Positions 8,320 through 17,641 are shown, numbered from the stretch's first letter. The stretch is 64,000 nucleotides of DNA from Streptomyces sp. NBC_00376 (GCF_036077095.1 NZ_CP107960.1:2976001-3040000), one strand, 5' to 3'. The notes: generated by a model from the sequence alone, not told the origin. Numbers and translations are program-made.

Positions 8320-8577
8320 ATGGACTGGCGTCACAACGCCGTTTGTCGTGAGGAAGACCCCGAGCTGTTCTTCCCCATCGGCAACACCGGTCCTGCGCTG
8401 CTGCAGATCGAGGAAGCCAAGGCCGTCTGCCGTCGCTGCCCCGTCATGGAGCAGTGCCTGCAGTGGGCGCTCGAGTCCGGCCAGGACTCCGGCGTCTGGG
8501 GTGGCCTCAGCGAGGACGAGCGCCGCGCGATGAAGCGCCGCGCCGCTCGCAACCGGGCGCGTAACGCCAGCGCCTGA
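8320..8577 (+). CDS. wblE: WhiB-family iron-sulfur regulator WblE
   Basis: An 85-residue WhiB-like protein. Four cysteines for the 4Fe-4S cluster are at residues 9, 37, 40 and 46 (CxxC as CRRC), followed by the GVWGG turn at 58-62 and a basic tail (AMKRRAARNRARN) that contacts DNA. The sequence agrees with the highly conserved Streptomyces WblE. WhiB-like proteins bind the primary sigma factor and respond to NO or O2. Its ribosome-binding site is AGGAGAGG. It is monocistronic with a strong hairpin downstream. Confidence 0.95.
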   Translation: MDWRHNAVCREEDPELFFPIGNTGPALLQIEEAKAVCRRCPVMEQCLQWALESGQDSGVWGGLSEDERRAMKRRAARNRARNASA

Positions 8578-8682
8578 CCGACGCCACCGCTACGAGCCTC
8601 AGCCAGGCGGCGCGTACAGAGCGTACGCACAACCCCGCCCCCCGAGTCGCAGCGCGCAGTACCCCCGAAGCGCATGCATGAC

Positions 8683-8721
8683 CAGTGAGCCCGGACCGTG
8701 AACAACGGTCCGGGCTCACTG
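8683..8721 (+). terminator. wblE terminator hairpin
   Basis: A perfect 16-bp stem (left arm 8683-8698, right arm 8706-8721) with a 7-base loop, about 105 bases after the wblE stop. Confidence 0.65.
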
Positions 8722-8740
8722 CTGCGTTCAGGCCGCCACC

Positions 8741-8760
8741 GCCCGCCCCGAAGGGCGGGC
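8741..8760 (-). terminator. Terminator of the histidine kinase gene
   Basis: An 8-bp GC stem (GCCCGCCC/GGGCGGGC) with a CGAA tetraloop, 20 bases beyond the kinase stop codon on the minus strand. Confidence 0.55.
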
Positions 8761-8780
8761 CGGGTCGCTTCCCGGCCGGG

Positions 8781-10247
8781 TCACTTCTCGGAACGGACCG
8801 GTATGTCGAGCACGACCTGGGTGCCGCGCTCGGGGGCCGGGACCATGCCGAAGGTTCCGCCCAACTCGCCCTCCACCAGCGTCCTGACGATCTGGAGCCC
8901 CAGATTGCCGGCGCGCTGCGGGTCGAACCCCTCCGGCAGACCGCACCCGTCGTCCTGGACCGTGATCAGCAGCCGCTTCTCGACGGAGGAACCGCCGCGC
9001 ACCGCGGACACCTCCACCGTGCCGGACTCGGCGAGCGTGAAGGCGTGCTCCAGGGCGTTCTGCAGGACTTCCGTGAGCACCATCGCCAGCGGGGTGGCCA
9101 CTTCGGCATCCAGGATGCCGAAGCGACCCGTCCGGCGGCAGGTGACCTTGCCGGGCGAGATCTCGGCGACCATCGCGATGACGCGGTCGGCGATCTCGTC
9201 GAACTCCACCCGCTCGTCCAGATTCTGGGACAGCGTCTCATGGACGATGGCGATCGAACCGACGCGCCGTACCGCCTCGTTGAGCGCCTCGCGGCCCCGT
9301 ACCGAGTCCATCCGCCGGGCCTGGAGCCGCAACAGGGCGGCGACGGTCTGGAGGTTGTTCTTCACCCGGTGGTGGATCTCCCGGATGGTGGCGTCCTTGG
9401 TGATCAACTCGCGTTCGCGGCGACGGAGTTCGGTGACGTCCCGGAGCAGGACCAGGGAGCCGATGCGGACGCCCTTGGGCTTGAGCGGGATCGCCCGGAG
9501 CTGGATCACGCCGCCCGCGCACTCGACCTCGAACTCGCGGGGCGCGTAGCCGCTGGCCAGTTTGACCAGGGCCTCGTCCACCGGGCCCCGGGAGGGGGCG
9601 AGTTCGGCGGTGATGCCGCCCAGGTGCTGGCCGACCAGATCGGAGGCGAGGCCGAGGCGGTGGTACGCGGAGAGGCCGTTGGGGCTGGCGTACTGGACGA
9701 CCCCGTCGGCGTCGAGCCTGATCAGGCCGTCGCCCACGCGCGGCGACGCGTCCATGTCGACCTGCTGGCCCGGGAAGGGGAAGGACCCCGCGGCGATCAT
9801 CTGGGCCAGGTCGGAGGCCGACTGGAGGTAGGTGAGCTCCAGCCTGGACGGGGTGCGGACGGTGAGCAGGTTGGTGTTGCGGGCGATCACGCCGAGGACC
9901 CGCTGCTCCCTGCGTACGGGGATCGACTCGACCCGTACCGGCACCTCCTCGCGCCACTCCGGGTCGCCCTCGCGCACGATCCGGCCCTCGTCCAGCGCCG
10001 CGTCCAGCAGCGGGCGGCGGCCACGCGGAACCAGGTGTCCGACCATGTCGTCCTGGTAGGAGGTGGGGCCGGTGTTGGGGCGCATCTGCGCCACCGACAC
10101 ATAGCGGGTGCCGTCGCGGGTGGGAACCCAGAGCACCAGGTCGGCGAAGGACAGGTCGGAGAGCAGCTGCCACTCCGAGACCAGCAGGTGCAGCCACTCC
10201 AGGTCGGTGTCACTGAGTGCTGTGTGCTGGCGGACGAGGTCGTTCAT
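8781..10247 (-). CDS. Sensor histidine kinase, PdtaS-like (HisKA_2 family)
   Basis: A soluble 488-residue kinase. The N-terminal ~150 residues form a GAF-like sensor domain, a PAS-like domain spans about 165-275, and a HisKA_2 dimerisation domain follows with the phospho-acceptor in IHHRVKNNLQ (His292/293). The HATPase has the N box VLTEVLQNALEHAF and the G box DDGCGLPEGF. No membrane helix is seen. This matches the PdtaS type, which pairs with an ANTAR RNA-binding response regulator encoded elsewhere. The ATG at 10247 (MNDLVRQH) is the conserved family start; the frame stays open to 10367. Confidence 0.9.
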   Translation of the reverse strand: MNDLVRQHTALSDTDLEWLHLLVSEWQLLSDLSFADLVLWVPTRDGTRYVSVAQMRPNTGPTSYQDDMVGHLVPRGRRPLLDAALDEGRIVREGDPEWREEVPVRVESIPVRREQRVLGVIARNTNLLTVRTPSRLELTYLQSASDLAQMIAAGSFPFPGQQVDMDASPRVGDGLIRLDADGVVQYASPNGLSAYHRLGLASDLVGQHLGGITAELAPSRGPVDEALVKLASGYAPREFEVECAGGVIQLRAIPLKPKGVRIGSLVLLRDVTELRRRERELITKDATIREIHHRVKNNLQTVAALLRLQARRMDSVRGREALNEAVRRVGSIAIVHETLSQNLDERVEFDEIADRVIAMVAEISPGKVTCRRTGRFGILDAEVATPLAMVLTEVLQNALEHAFTLAESGTVEVSAVRGGSSVEKRLLITVQDDGCGLPEGFDPQRAGNLGLQIVRTLVEGELGGTFGMVPAPERGTQVVLDIPVRSEK

Positions 10248-10388
10248 GGAGGGCACGTGTGCGAGCGTACCCGCGGACGGGCATTGGTTCCGAACCGGAC
10301 GTCCGGACGGTACGTGCAAGGAAGAAGGTAAAAAGAAGAAGGTAAGGAGTGCGGAAAATTTCGGCACTCCGATGGATGGACACGGGCG

Positions 10389-10404
10389 AATGGTCTAGTC
10401 CACA
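10389..10404. promoter_or_regulatory. Weak dre-like DasR site
   Basis: AATGGTCTAGTCCACA matches 12 of 16 positions of the DasR consensus ACTGGTCTAGACCAGT, including the central TGGTCTAG. It lies 142 bases before the kinase start codon and about 480 before nagB, so it may act on the kinase gene or be a relic. Confidence 0.35.
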
Positions 10405-10662
10405 ATGCTGAAGACAGAGCTTCCGCTCTCCCCGCACAGGAGGGCGGATCGAGGTACCGCGCTCTCTGCCCTGACCGCGCCGGTACCTCTCCCCGGCCGG
10501 GGGCACCGCACACCGCCGGCCGACCGGTCCGGCCATGACGGCCGGCCTTGCTCCGGGCTGCGGTGCCGGACGGGCTGAGGGTCCCGTCCCGGCGCCGTGG
10601 CCCGCGGGTGTTTCCGGGGCCATTTTCTGTGTTCGGCCGGCATTTTCGGCCGCTCCCCGCGT

Positions 10663-10740
10663 TCAGCTGATCTCGGCGAACCGGTAGCGCGACACCAGGG
10701 CCCCGACCTCGTCCCTGCGGGCCAGGATCTTCTCGGCCCG
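10663..10740 (-). pseudogene. 3' remnant of a lost gene
   Basis: A 25-codon stretch ending in TGA, reading RAEKILARRDE then VGALVSRYRFAEIS. It has normal protein-like composition and G or C at every third position, the Streptomyces coding signature. Upstream the composition collapses to Arg/Pro/Gly-rich non-coding sequence and a TAG closes the frame near 10824, with no start codon before the coherent part. It looks like the tail of a deleted gene. No function can be assigned. Confidence 0.4.
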
Positions 10741-10839
10741 CGCCGGCCGCCGACGGCCCCGGACGGCCGTCGGCGGGCCGCGGCCGGGACGGTACGTCCG
10801 CCGCGCTCGGGTCGACCGGGTCTGCTAGATTGGAACACG

Positions 10840-10855
10840 ATTGGTCTATACCACC
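10840..10855 (+). promoter_or_regulatory. DasR operator (dre) of nagB
   Basis: ATTGGTCTATACCACC closely matches the dre consensus ACTGGTCTAGACCAGT, with the TGGTCTA-ACCA core kept. It is 31 bases before the nagB GTG. DasR bound to glucosamine-6-phosphate releases such sites, so nagB should be induced by its own substrate. Confidence 0.85.
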
Positions 10856-10886
10856 TGACTTCACCCTTCAGATAGGCAGGCCCCGC

Positions 10887-11672
10887 GTGGAAGTTGTCAT
10901 CGTCCCGAACGCCAAGGCAGGCGGCGAACTCATCGCGGAGGCCATCGGCGCCCTGCTGAGCCGCAAGCCCGACGCACTTCTCGGCGTTGCCACCGGCTCG
11001 ACCCCGCTGCCCGTCTACCAGGCGCTGGCGGCCAAGGTCCGCTCCGGTGCCGTCGACGCCTCGCGCGCCCGCATCTGCCAGCTCGACGAGTACGTCGGGC
11101 TGCCCGCGGGCCACCCCGAGTCCTACCGCTCGGTGGTGCTGCGCGAGGTCGTCGAACCGCTCGGCCTGTCCGAGGCGTCCTTCATGGGCCCCGACGGCAG
11201 TGCCGAGGACGTCCAGGCGGCCTGCCTGGCGTACGACAAGGCGCTCGCCGAGGCCGGCGGCGTGGACCTCCAGCTCCTCGGCATCGGCACCGACGGGCAC
11301 ATCGGCTTCAACGAGCCGTGCTCCTCGCTCGCCTCCCGCACCCGGATCAAGACGCTCACCGAGCAGACCCGGGTCGACAACGCGCGCTTCTTCGACAACG
11401 ACATCTCGCAGGTGCCGCACCACGTGATCACCCAGGGCATCGGCACCATCCTGGAGTCCCGTCACCCGATCCTGCTCGCCACCGGCGAGGGCAAGGCGGA
11501 CGCCGTGGCGCAGACGGTGGAGGGGCCGGTCGCCGCGGTCGTGCCCGCCTCGGCGCTCCAGCTGCACCCGCACGCGACGGTGGTGGTCGACGAGGCCGCC
11601 GCGTCGAAGCTGAAGCTGGCGGACTACTTCCGCGCCACTTACGCGGCCAAGCCGCCGTGGCAGGGGCTGTAA
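10887..11672 (+). CDS. nagB: Glucosamine-6-phosphate deaminase NagB
   Basis: A 261-residue enzyme converting glucosamine-6-phosphate to fructose-6-phosphate and ammonia, the step that brings N-acetylglucosamine into glycolysis. Visible family motifs are LGVATGSTPLPVYQ (phosphate loop), QLDEYVGL with the catalytic Asp, and GIGTDGHIGFNEP. The GTG at 10887 gives the standard VEVVIVPNA start; upstream in-frame codons overlap the dre and are unlikely to be used. The gene is monocistronic, convergent with the GH3 gene, and DasR-controlled through the dre at 10840. Confidence 0.95.
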   Translation: MEVVIVPNAKAGGELIAEAIGALLSRKPDALLGVATGSTPLPVYQALAAKVRSGAVDASRARICQLDEYVGLPAGHPESYRSVVLREVVEPLGLSEASFMGPDGSAEDVQAACLAYDKALAEAGGVDLQLLGIGTDGHIGFNEPCSSLASRTRIKTLTEQTRVDNARFFDNDISQVPHHVITQGIGTILESRHPILLATGEGKADAVAQTVEGPVAAVVPASALQLHPHATVVVDEAAASKLKLADYFRATYAAKPPWQGL

Positions 11673-11689
11673 GGCTCCCGGACGCTCAG

Positions 11690-11730
11690 GAGAGGGCCGG
11701 GGCACCCACGCTGGGTGCCCCGGCCCTCTC
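11690..11730. terminator. Bidirectional terminator between nagB and GH3 gene
   Basis: A perfect 19-bp stem (11690-11708 with 11712-11730) around a 3-base loop, between two convergent genes; one of the strongest hairpins in the window. Confidence 0.8.
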
Positions 11731-11795
11731 GTATGCCGCTAGGGCCTGTCCGGCCGGGCGTGATGCGGCCCCCGGCCCCGCATCACGCCCCGCGC

Positions 11796-13337
11796 TCAGG
11801 CCGTCCGGCCGTCCGCGCCCCTGACGACGATCTCCGCCGCCGCGAGGCCGCAGACCCGGGCCGCGCCATGGGTTGCGATGTGCAGGGCGCCCCTGGGAGC
11901 CGCCTGCGGTACGCCCATCTCGACGACGACCGTGTCGGGGCGCTCGGCCACCAGGGCGTCGAGCGCCTCGCCCATCCAGGCGTGGCGGTGGACGTCGCGG
12001 ACCACCACGACGATGCGCCGCTCCCCCGCCGCCCGCAGCACCGCGGCGGCCGGCGCCTCGGTCTCGCTGCTGTACGTGTCGGTCTCCGTGCCCGGCAGCA
12101 GCCGGCCCAGCTCCGCGGCGACGCCCCACGGGGTCTCGTCGCCGACGGCGATGTTCGAGGCGGAGGTGAAGGCGGCGACGTACGCGGGCTCGGTGAGCGG
12201 GGCGGCGGATCCGGTCACCAGCACCGCCCGGCGGGCGGCGACCAGGCCGATGTCGGAGCCGATTCCGGTGCCGGGCGTGGTCCCCTCCTGCGTTGCCGTG
12301 CCCGGCCCCGAACCGGTCCCCTTGGCCCCCTGCGTCCAGGACGCGAGGGCGCGTACCCGTGCGGCCGCGTCCGCGAGCCGCCCCTCGGGGAGTTCGCCGC
12401 TGCGCACCGCCCGGACCAGCGCGTCGCGCAGTCTCAGCACCGTGCCGTCGTCCTCCAGGCCGCCGCCGACGCACAGCGCGTCGGCCCCGGCGGCGATCGC
12501 CAGGACGGAGCCCCGCTCGATGCCGTAGGTCGCGGCGATGGCCTGCATCTCCACGGCGTCGGTGACGATCAGGCCGTCGTAGCCCAGCTCCTGGCGCAGC
12601 AGGCCGGTGAGGATCTGCGGGCTCACCGTGGCGGGGCGGTCCGGGTCGAGCGCCGGCAGCAGGATGTGCGCGCTCATCACGCACTTGGTGCCCGCCGCGA
12701 TGGCGGCCCGGAAGGGCACCAGCTCACGGGCGTGCAGGGTCTCCAGGTCCACGTCGATGCGCGGCATCGCGTGGTGCGAGTCGATCGCGGTGTCGCCGTG
12801 CCCCGGGAAGTGCTTGGTGCAGGCGGCGACCCCGGCGGCCTGGAGGCCCTCGATGTACGCGGCGGTGTGCCGGGCCACGAGTCCGGTGTCGGCGCCGAAG
12901 GAACGTACGCCGATGATCGGGTTGCCCGGGTTGGAGTTGACGTCCGCGGAGGGCGCCCAGTTGAGGTTGACGCCGCATTCGGCGAGCCGGCGGCCGAGCT
13001 CCTGGGCGACCGCGCGGGTCAGGGCGAGGTCGTCGACGTGGCCGAGGGCGAGGTTGCCGGGGAACGAGGAGCCGGTGCGCACTTCGAGGCGGGTGACGTC
13101 ACCGCCCTCCTCGTCGATGGCGACGAGCAGGTCGTCGCGGACGGCCCTGAGCTGGGCGGTGAGCGCGGTCACCTGCTCGGGCGTCCGGATGTTGCGGCCG
13201 AACAGGGCGACGGAGGCGAGCCCTTCGTCGACCCTGCGCAGCACCCAGTCCGGGGCGGTGGTGCCGGTGAAGCCGGGCTGCAGGACGGCTAGCGCGTCGC
13301 GGGTGACGGTGTCCGTGGTGGATATCAGGGTGGTCAT
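11796..13337 (-). CDS. dasD: Beta-N-acetylglucosaminidase, glycoside hydrolase family 3
   Basis: A 513-residue GH3 enzyme of the NagZ type that should hydrolyse chitobiose and related N-acetylglucosamine disaccharides. The signature KHFPGHGDTAIDSH (residues 175-188) supplies the His/Asp general acid pair, and Asp260 in VTDAVEMQ is the expected nucleophile. There is no signal peptide, so it works in the cytoplasm on sugar imported by DasABC. It starts 7 bases after dasC, as the last gene of the dasABC operon. The name dasD follows the S. coelicolor gene in this place; a nagZ-like annotation would be equally reasonable. Confidence 0.9.
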   Translation of the reverse strand: MTTLISTTDTVTRDALAVLQPGFTGTTAPDWVLRRVDEGLASVALFGRNIRTPEQVTALTAQLRAVRDDLLVAIDEEGGDVTRLEVRTGSSFPGNLALGHVDDLALTRAVAQELGRRLAECGVNLNWAPSADVNSNPGNPIIGVRSFGADTGLVARHTAAYIEGLQAAGVAACTKHFPGHGDTAIDSHHAMPRIDVDLETLHARELVPFRAAIAAGTKCVMSAHILLPALDPDRPATVSPQILTGLLRQELGYDGLIVTDAVEMQAIAATYGIERGSVLAIAAGADALCVGGGLEDDGTVLRLRDALVRAVRSGELPEGRLADAAARVRALASWTQGAKGTGSGPGTATQEGTTPGTGIGSDIGLVAARRAVLVTGSAAPLTEPAYVAAFTSASNIAVGDETPWGVAAELGRLLPGTETDTYSSETEAPAAAVLRAAGERRIVVVVRDVHRHAWMGEALDALVAERPDTVVVEMGVPQAAPRGALHIATHGAARVCGLAAAEIVVRGADGRTA

Positions 13338-13344
13338 GGCGGCG

Positions 13345-14175
13345 TTATCCCTTCACGGCACCGTCGGTGAGGCCGCTGACGGCCTTGCGCTGCAGGAAGA
13401 CGAACAGGATGAGGATCGGGATGGCGAAGATCGAGGCCGCCGCCATGGTGGCACCCCAGTCGTCGCCGAACTGGCTCTGGAACTGGGAGAGCCAGAGCGG
13501 CAGCGTCTTGGCCTCGGGGTCCTTGTTGAGGATGAGGACCAGCGGGAATTCGTTCCACGCGGTGATGAAGCCGAAGAGCGAGGTGGCCATCAGGCCGGGG
13601 GCGAGCAGCGGCAGGATCACCTTGACGAACGCCTGCGGGCGGGTGCAGCCGTCGACCATGGCGGACTCCTCCAGCTCCTTGGGCACGGCGGCAACGTAAC
13701 CGCGCAGCGTCAGGATCGTGAAGGGGAGGACCATCACCATGTAGAAGAGGGTCAGCGGGACCAGGCTGTTGAGCATGTCCGCGTCGCGGACCAGCATGTA
13801 GATCGCGATGACCATGACTTCCCACGGCGCCATCTGCGCGATCATGAAGACCAGGATCATGCCCTTGCGGCCCTTGAACCGCATCCGGGCCAGCGCGAAC
13901 GACGCGAAGAGCGCGATGATCAGCGAGAAGACCACGGCGAGCAGGGTGACGGTGAGCGAGTTCCCGACCAGGGTCAGGAAGTTCGGCGCGTGGTACGCCG
14001 TCTTGAAGTGCTCGAACGTGACGTCGGTCGGGAACCAGACGGGCGTCTCGGTGATGATGTCGCCGGTCGGCTTGAACGCCGTGCTGAACATCCAGTAGAC
14101 GGGGAAGACCAGACCGGCGAAGAGGATGATCGCCGTCGCGTTGGGCCAGATGCGGCCGAACAGTGAGCGCTTCAC
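13345..14175 (-). CDS. dasC: Chitobiose ABC transporter permease DasC
   Basis: A 276-residue inner-membrane permease (MalG type) with six predicted helices and the cytoplasmic EAA loop, visible as ELEESAMVDGCTRPQAFVKVILPLLAPG. With DasB it forms the channel for N,N'-diacetylchitobiose; the ATPase is not encoded here and in Streptomyces is the shared MsiK. The GTG at 14175 overlaps the dasB stop by four bases (GTGA), indicating coupled translation. Confidence 0.93.
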   Translation of the reverse strand: MKRSLFGRIWPNATAIILFAGLVFPVYWMFSTAFKPTGDIITETPVWFPTDVTFEHFKTAYHAPNFLTLVGNSLTVTLLAVVFSLIIALFASFALARMRFKGRKGMILVFMIAQMAPWEVMVIAIYMLVRDADMLNSLVPLTLFYMVMVLPFTILTLRGYVAAVPKELEESAMVDGCTRPQAFVKVILPLLAPGLMATSLFGFITAWNEFPLVLILNKDPEAKTLPLWLSQFQSQFGDDWGATMAAASIFAIPILILFVFLQRKAVSGLTDGAVKG

Positions 14176-15164
14176 AGCTCGTCCTCCTCTTGCTTGAGAA
14201 CGATGCGGAGGTAGTAGGAGGTCAGCCCCAGCATGATCAGGATGGTCAGCAGCGAGATCGCCGCGCCCATGCCGTAGTGCTGGTTGCCGACGCCCTCGAC
14301 GAAGGCGTAGATCGGCAGGGTCTCGGTGAGGCGGTTGGGGCCGCCCTCGCTGATGGTGAAGATCTGCGGGAACGCCTTGAAGACCCAGATGACTTCGAGG
14401 AAGGTCGTGGCGTAGAGGAACGGCCGCAGGAACGGGAACGTCACCGAGGTGAAGCTCTTCCAGACGCCGGCGCCGTCGAGCGAGGCGGCCTCGTAGAGCT
14501 CCTTGGCGATGGTCGTGGTCGCCGCGTACAGGTTGATCGCCACGAACGGGATGGACTGCCAGACGATCATCAGGGTGACCACGAAGAAGGTGGAAAACTG
14601 CGATCCGGTCCAGTTGTAGTCGGCCATCGAGTGCCAGCCGAGCTGGTCCAGCACGTAGTTGACCACGCCGAAGCGTGAGGCGAACAGCCACTGGAACACG
14701 GTGGACGCGGCCACGATCGGCATCGCCCAGGCGAGCACCAGGCCGACCATCAGGGTGAGCCGCATCTTCTTGCCGAGCCGGGCGAGCAGCAGTCCGACCA
14801 GGGTGCCGAGGACCATGATCAGGACGACGTTGACGCCGGTGAAGACGATCGTGCGGAGCGTGACTTTCCAGAAGTCCTCTCCGGTGAGGATCTCCTGGTA
14901 GTTCTTGAAGCCGTTCCACTCGGTGACATGCTGGATCAGCTGTCCCATATTGAGGTTCTGGAACGACAGCATGGCGTTCTTCACCAGGGGGTACCCGAGG
15001 AAGACCGCCGTCACCGCGAGTGCGGGAATCATCAGCAGGTACGGCGCCGCGCCGATGCCCAGCTTCCGCTTGCTGCCCCCGTGCTGCCCGACGGGTGGTT
15101 CCCCGTCCTGCCCGCGGACTGCGGCCGTCCTGGCCACATCCGAGGGTTCGGTCTGCACTGCCAT
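14172..15164 (-). CDS. dasB: Chitobiose ABC transporter permease DasB
   Basis: A 330-residue MalF-type permease with a cytoplasmic N-terminal tail of about 50 residues and six helices. The EAA loop is ELYEAASLDGAGVWKSFTSVTFPFL. It is the partner of DasC. Of several ATG codons (15185, 15173, 15164) the last is chosen because GGAAGAG lies about 9 bases upstream. It is separated from dasA by a strong hairpin, so expression may be lower than that of the binding protein. Confidence 0.93.
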   Translation of the reverse strand: MAVQTEPSDVARTAAVRGQDGEPPVGQHGGSKRKLGIGAAPYLLMIPALAVTAVFLGYPLVKNAMLSFQNLNMGQLIQHVTEWNGFKNYQEILTGEDFWKVTLRTIVFTGVNVVLIMVLGTLVGLLLARLGKKMRLTLMVGLVLAWAMPIVAASTVFQWLFASRFGVVNYVLDQLGWHSMADYNWTGSQFSTFFVVTLMIVWQSIPFVAINLYAATTTIAKELYEAASLDGAGVWKSFTSVTFPFLRPFLYATTFLEVIWVFKAFPQIFTISEGGPNRLTETLPIYAFVEGVGNQHYGMGAAISLLTILIMLGLTSYYLRIVLKQEEDEL

Positions 15165-15211
15165 GCTCGCCATCTCTTCCAACAAAGCCCTACACGGAAC
15201 GGTGCGTACAG

Positions 15212-15243
15212 CCGGGGCGGCGGGTCGGGACCCGCCGCCCCGG
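15212..15243 (-). terminator. dasA-dasB intergenic hairpin (attenuator or mRNA stabiliser)
   Basis: A perfect 14-bp GC-only stem apart from one A-T pair (15212-15225 with 15230-15243) and a 4-base loop, 20 bases after the dasA stop codon. Such hairpins after the binding-protein gene of sugar ABC operons usually protect the upstream mRNA and limit read-through. Confidence 0.7.
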
Positions 15244-15263
15244 CGCGGGACGCGCTACTGCGA

Positions 15264-16547
15264 CTACTGCTGCTGGCTGAGGCGCTTGTTGAGCTCGCCC
15301 TCGACCTGCTTGGCGGCCTCGGCGGGCGACTTGCCCTGCAGGACCAGCGTCATGTAGGTCTTGATCGGGTTCGGCGGGTTCTCGACCGGCGCCCACTCCG
15401 GGATCAGCGGCGTGGTGCCACCGGACTTGGCGGCGGCCGGACCGGCGGCCTCGGCGGCGGGCTGGCCGACGGTGTACTTCTGCATGGCGTCGTTCTTCGG
15501 GGACCAGCCGGCCTCCTTGATCAGCTCACCGTCGTTCTGCTCGGAGAGCGCGATCTTCAGGAACTCCTTGGCCAGGTCCTGGTTCTTGCTGCCCGCGGCC
15601 ACGGCAAGGTTCGAGCCGCCGAGGAAGACGCCCTCGGGCTTGTCGGCCGTCTCACCGGGGATGGTGAAGAAGCCGATGTCGTCCTTGATCTTCGGGTTGG
15701 CCTTGATGGCGGTGCCGGCCTCGTAGCCCATCGCGATGATGGCGCCGGTCTTGCCCTTGGCGAAGACCTCGGCCTGCTGCGGGGTGGCCTCGTCCTTGTC
15801 CTTGGGGGCCTTGGAGAAGGCCTGGTACTGCTTGTAGACGTCCATGGCCTCGGCGACCTTCGGGTCGGCCAGGTTGGAGACGTACTTGTCGCCTTCCTTC
15901 TTGACCGGCGAGACGTCCTTGCCGACGAGCAGGCCGTCGAAGAAGTACCAGTTCTGGCCGGGCAGGTAGATCGGCTCGGCGTCGCCCTTCTTCTCGATGG
16001 CCTCGAAGGCCTTGAAGAGGTCGGCGCGGGTCTTCGGCGTCTCGGCGATGCCGGCGTCCTTGAAGACCTTCTTGTTGTACATGACGACGCGGTTGCCCAC
16101 GTACCACGGCAGGGCGTACTGCTTGCCGTCGAAGACGGAGGGCTGGTTGACGCCGTCGGCCCAGGCGGAGCCGATCTCCTTCTTCAGGTCACCGAGCTCG
16201 GCGAGGCCGCCGGTCTTGGCGTACGCCGGGGTCTGGGTGTTGCCGATCTCCAGGACGTCCGGCGGGTTGGACTCGGAGAGGGCGGTGGTGACCTTCTGCT
16301 GGATTCCGTTCCAGTCCTGGACCTCGATCTTCAGTTTGGCCTTGGTCTTCTTCTCGAACTCCTCGGTGACCTTCTTGGTCCACCCGTCCGGGTTCGAGCC
16401 GGACATCGTCCACACCGTCAGGGTCTGGCCCTTGTACGCGTCCGGACCGGCCTTCTTGCCGCTGTCGCCGCCGTCGTCGGACCCGCACGCCGCGAGGCCG
16501 ATCATCATGCCCGCGACGCCGATCGCCGCGATGAGCTTGCGCTTCAC
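15264..16547 (-). CDS. dasA: Chitobiose-binding lipoprotein DasA
   Basis: A 427-residue extracellular solute-binding lipoprotein (SBP_bac_1 family), the receptor of the DasABC chitobiose importer. The signal peptide MKRKLIAAIG... ends in a lipobox with Cys21 (LAAC) and is followed by a Gly/Asp/Ser-rich linker. The mature part has the usual LTVWTMSG opening. It is the first gene of the dasABC-GH3 operon, controlled by the dre at 16630, and divergent from dasR. Confidence 0.95.
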   Translation of the reverse strand: MKRKLIAAIGVAGMMIGLAACGSDDGGDSGKKAGPDAYKGQTLTVWTMSGSNPDGWTKKVTEEFEKKTKAKLKIEVQDWNGIQQKVTTALSESNPPDVLEIGNTQTPAYAKTGGLAELGDLKKEIGSAWADGVNQPSVFDGKQYALPWYVGNRVVMYNKKVFKDAGIAETPKTRADLFKAFEAIEKKGDAEPIYLPGQNWYFFDGLLVGKDVSPVKKEGDKYVSNLADPKVAEAMDVYKQYQAFSKAPKDKDEATPQQAEVFAKGKTGAIIAMGYEAGTAIKANPKIKDDIGFFTIPGETADKPEGVFLGGSNLAVAAGSKNQDLAKEFLKIALSEQNDGELIKEAGWSPKNDAMQKYTVGQPAAEAAGPAAAKSGGTTPLIPEWAPVENPPNPIKTYMTLVLQGKSPAEAAKQVEGELNKRLSQQQ

Positions 16548-16629
16548 GCCAAACCCTCCTCAGGGATACTGCAACCCCGCCCACCGCGAAGACATTCGAC
16601 GAGTACTGCTGGGGCTGGACCTGGTCTTT

Positions 16630-16645
16630 AATGGTTTAGACCAGT
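16630..16645 (-). promoter_or_regulatory. DasR operator (dre) of dasA
   Basis: AATGGTTTAGACCAGT matches 14 of 16 consensus positions. An extra half site CTGGTCT at 16621-16627 faces the AGACCAG of this site, giving a wider inverted repeat. It is 83 bases from the dasA start. Confidence 0.85.
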
Positions 16646-16653
16646 ACGGGGAG

Positions 16654-16669
16654 CTTGGCCTAGACCTTT
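16654..16669 (+). promoter_or_regulatory. Second dre-like site, dasR side
   Basis: CTTGGCCTAGACCTTT matches 11 of 16 consensus positions with an intact CTAGACC core. It sits 24 bases from the dasA dre in the dasA-dasR divergent region. It probably serves DasR autoregulation, which is known in S. coelicolor. Confidence 0.5.
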
Positions 16670-16727
16670 AGGGGTGTCAAGGGTGTATAAGAAGTGCACT
16701 CGCGTCCGTTATAGGACCGACACCTAA

Positions 16728-17591
<864 letters not shown>

Positions 17592-17608
17592 GTCCGCGCC
17601 ATCGTTCG

Positions 17609-17641
17609 GCCCCCGTGGAACGCATCACTCCGCGGGGGCCT
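17609..17641 (+). terminator. dasR terminator
   Basis: GGCCCCCG pairs with CGGGGGCC across a 17-base loop, followed by TTTC; 17 bases after the dasR stop. Confidence 0.6.

Larger units (their letters stand above)
10248..10886. other. Intergenic region between kinase gene and nagB
   Basis: 639 bases. It contains a dre-like site at 10389, a 9-bp inverted repeat (GAGGTACCG at 10451-10459 / CGGTACCTC at 10481-10489), a coding-like gene remnant on the minus strand at 10663-10740, and the nagB promoter region with its dre at 10840. The longer open frames here are not convincing genes. Confidence 0.5.

Noticed and set aside
10597..10875. Plus-strand 92-codon frame upstream of nagB
   Set aside because: Arg/Pro-rich, overlaps the nagB dre and promoter, and has no ribosome-binding site.
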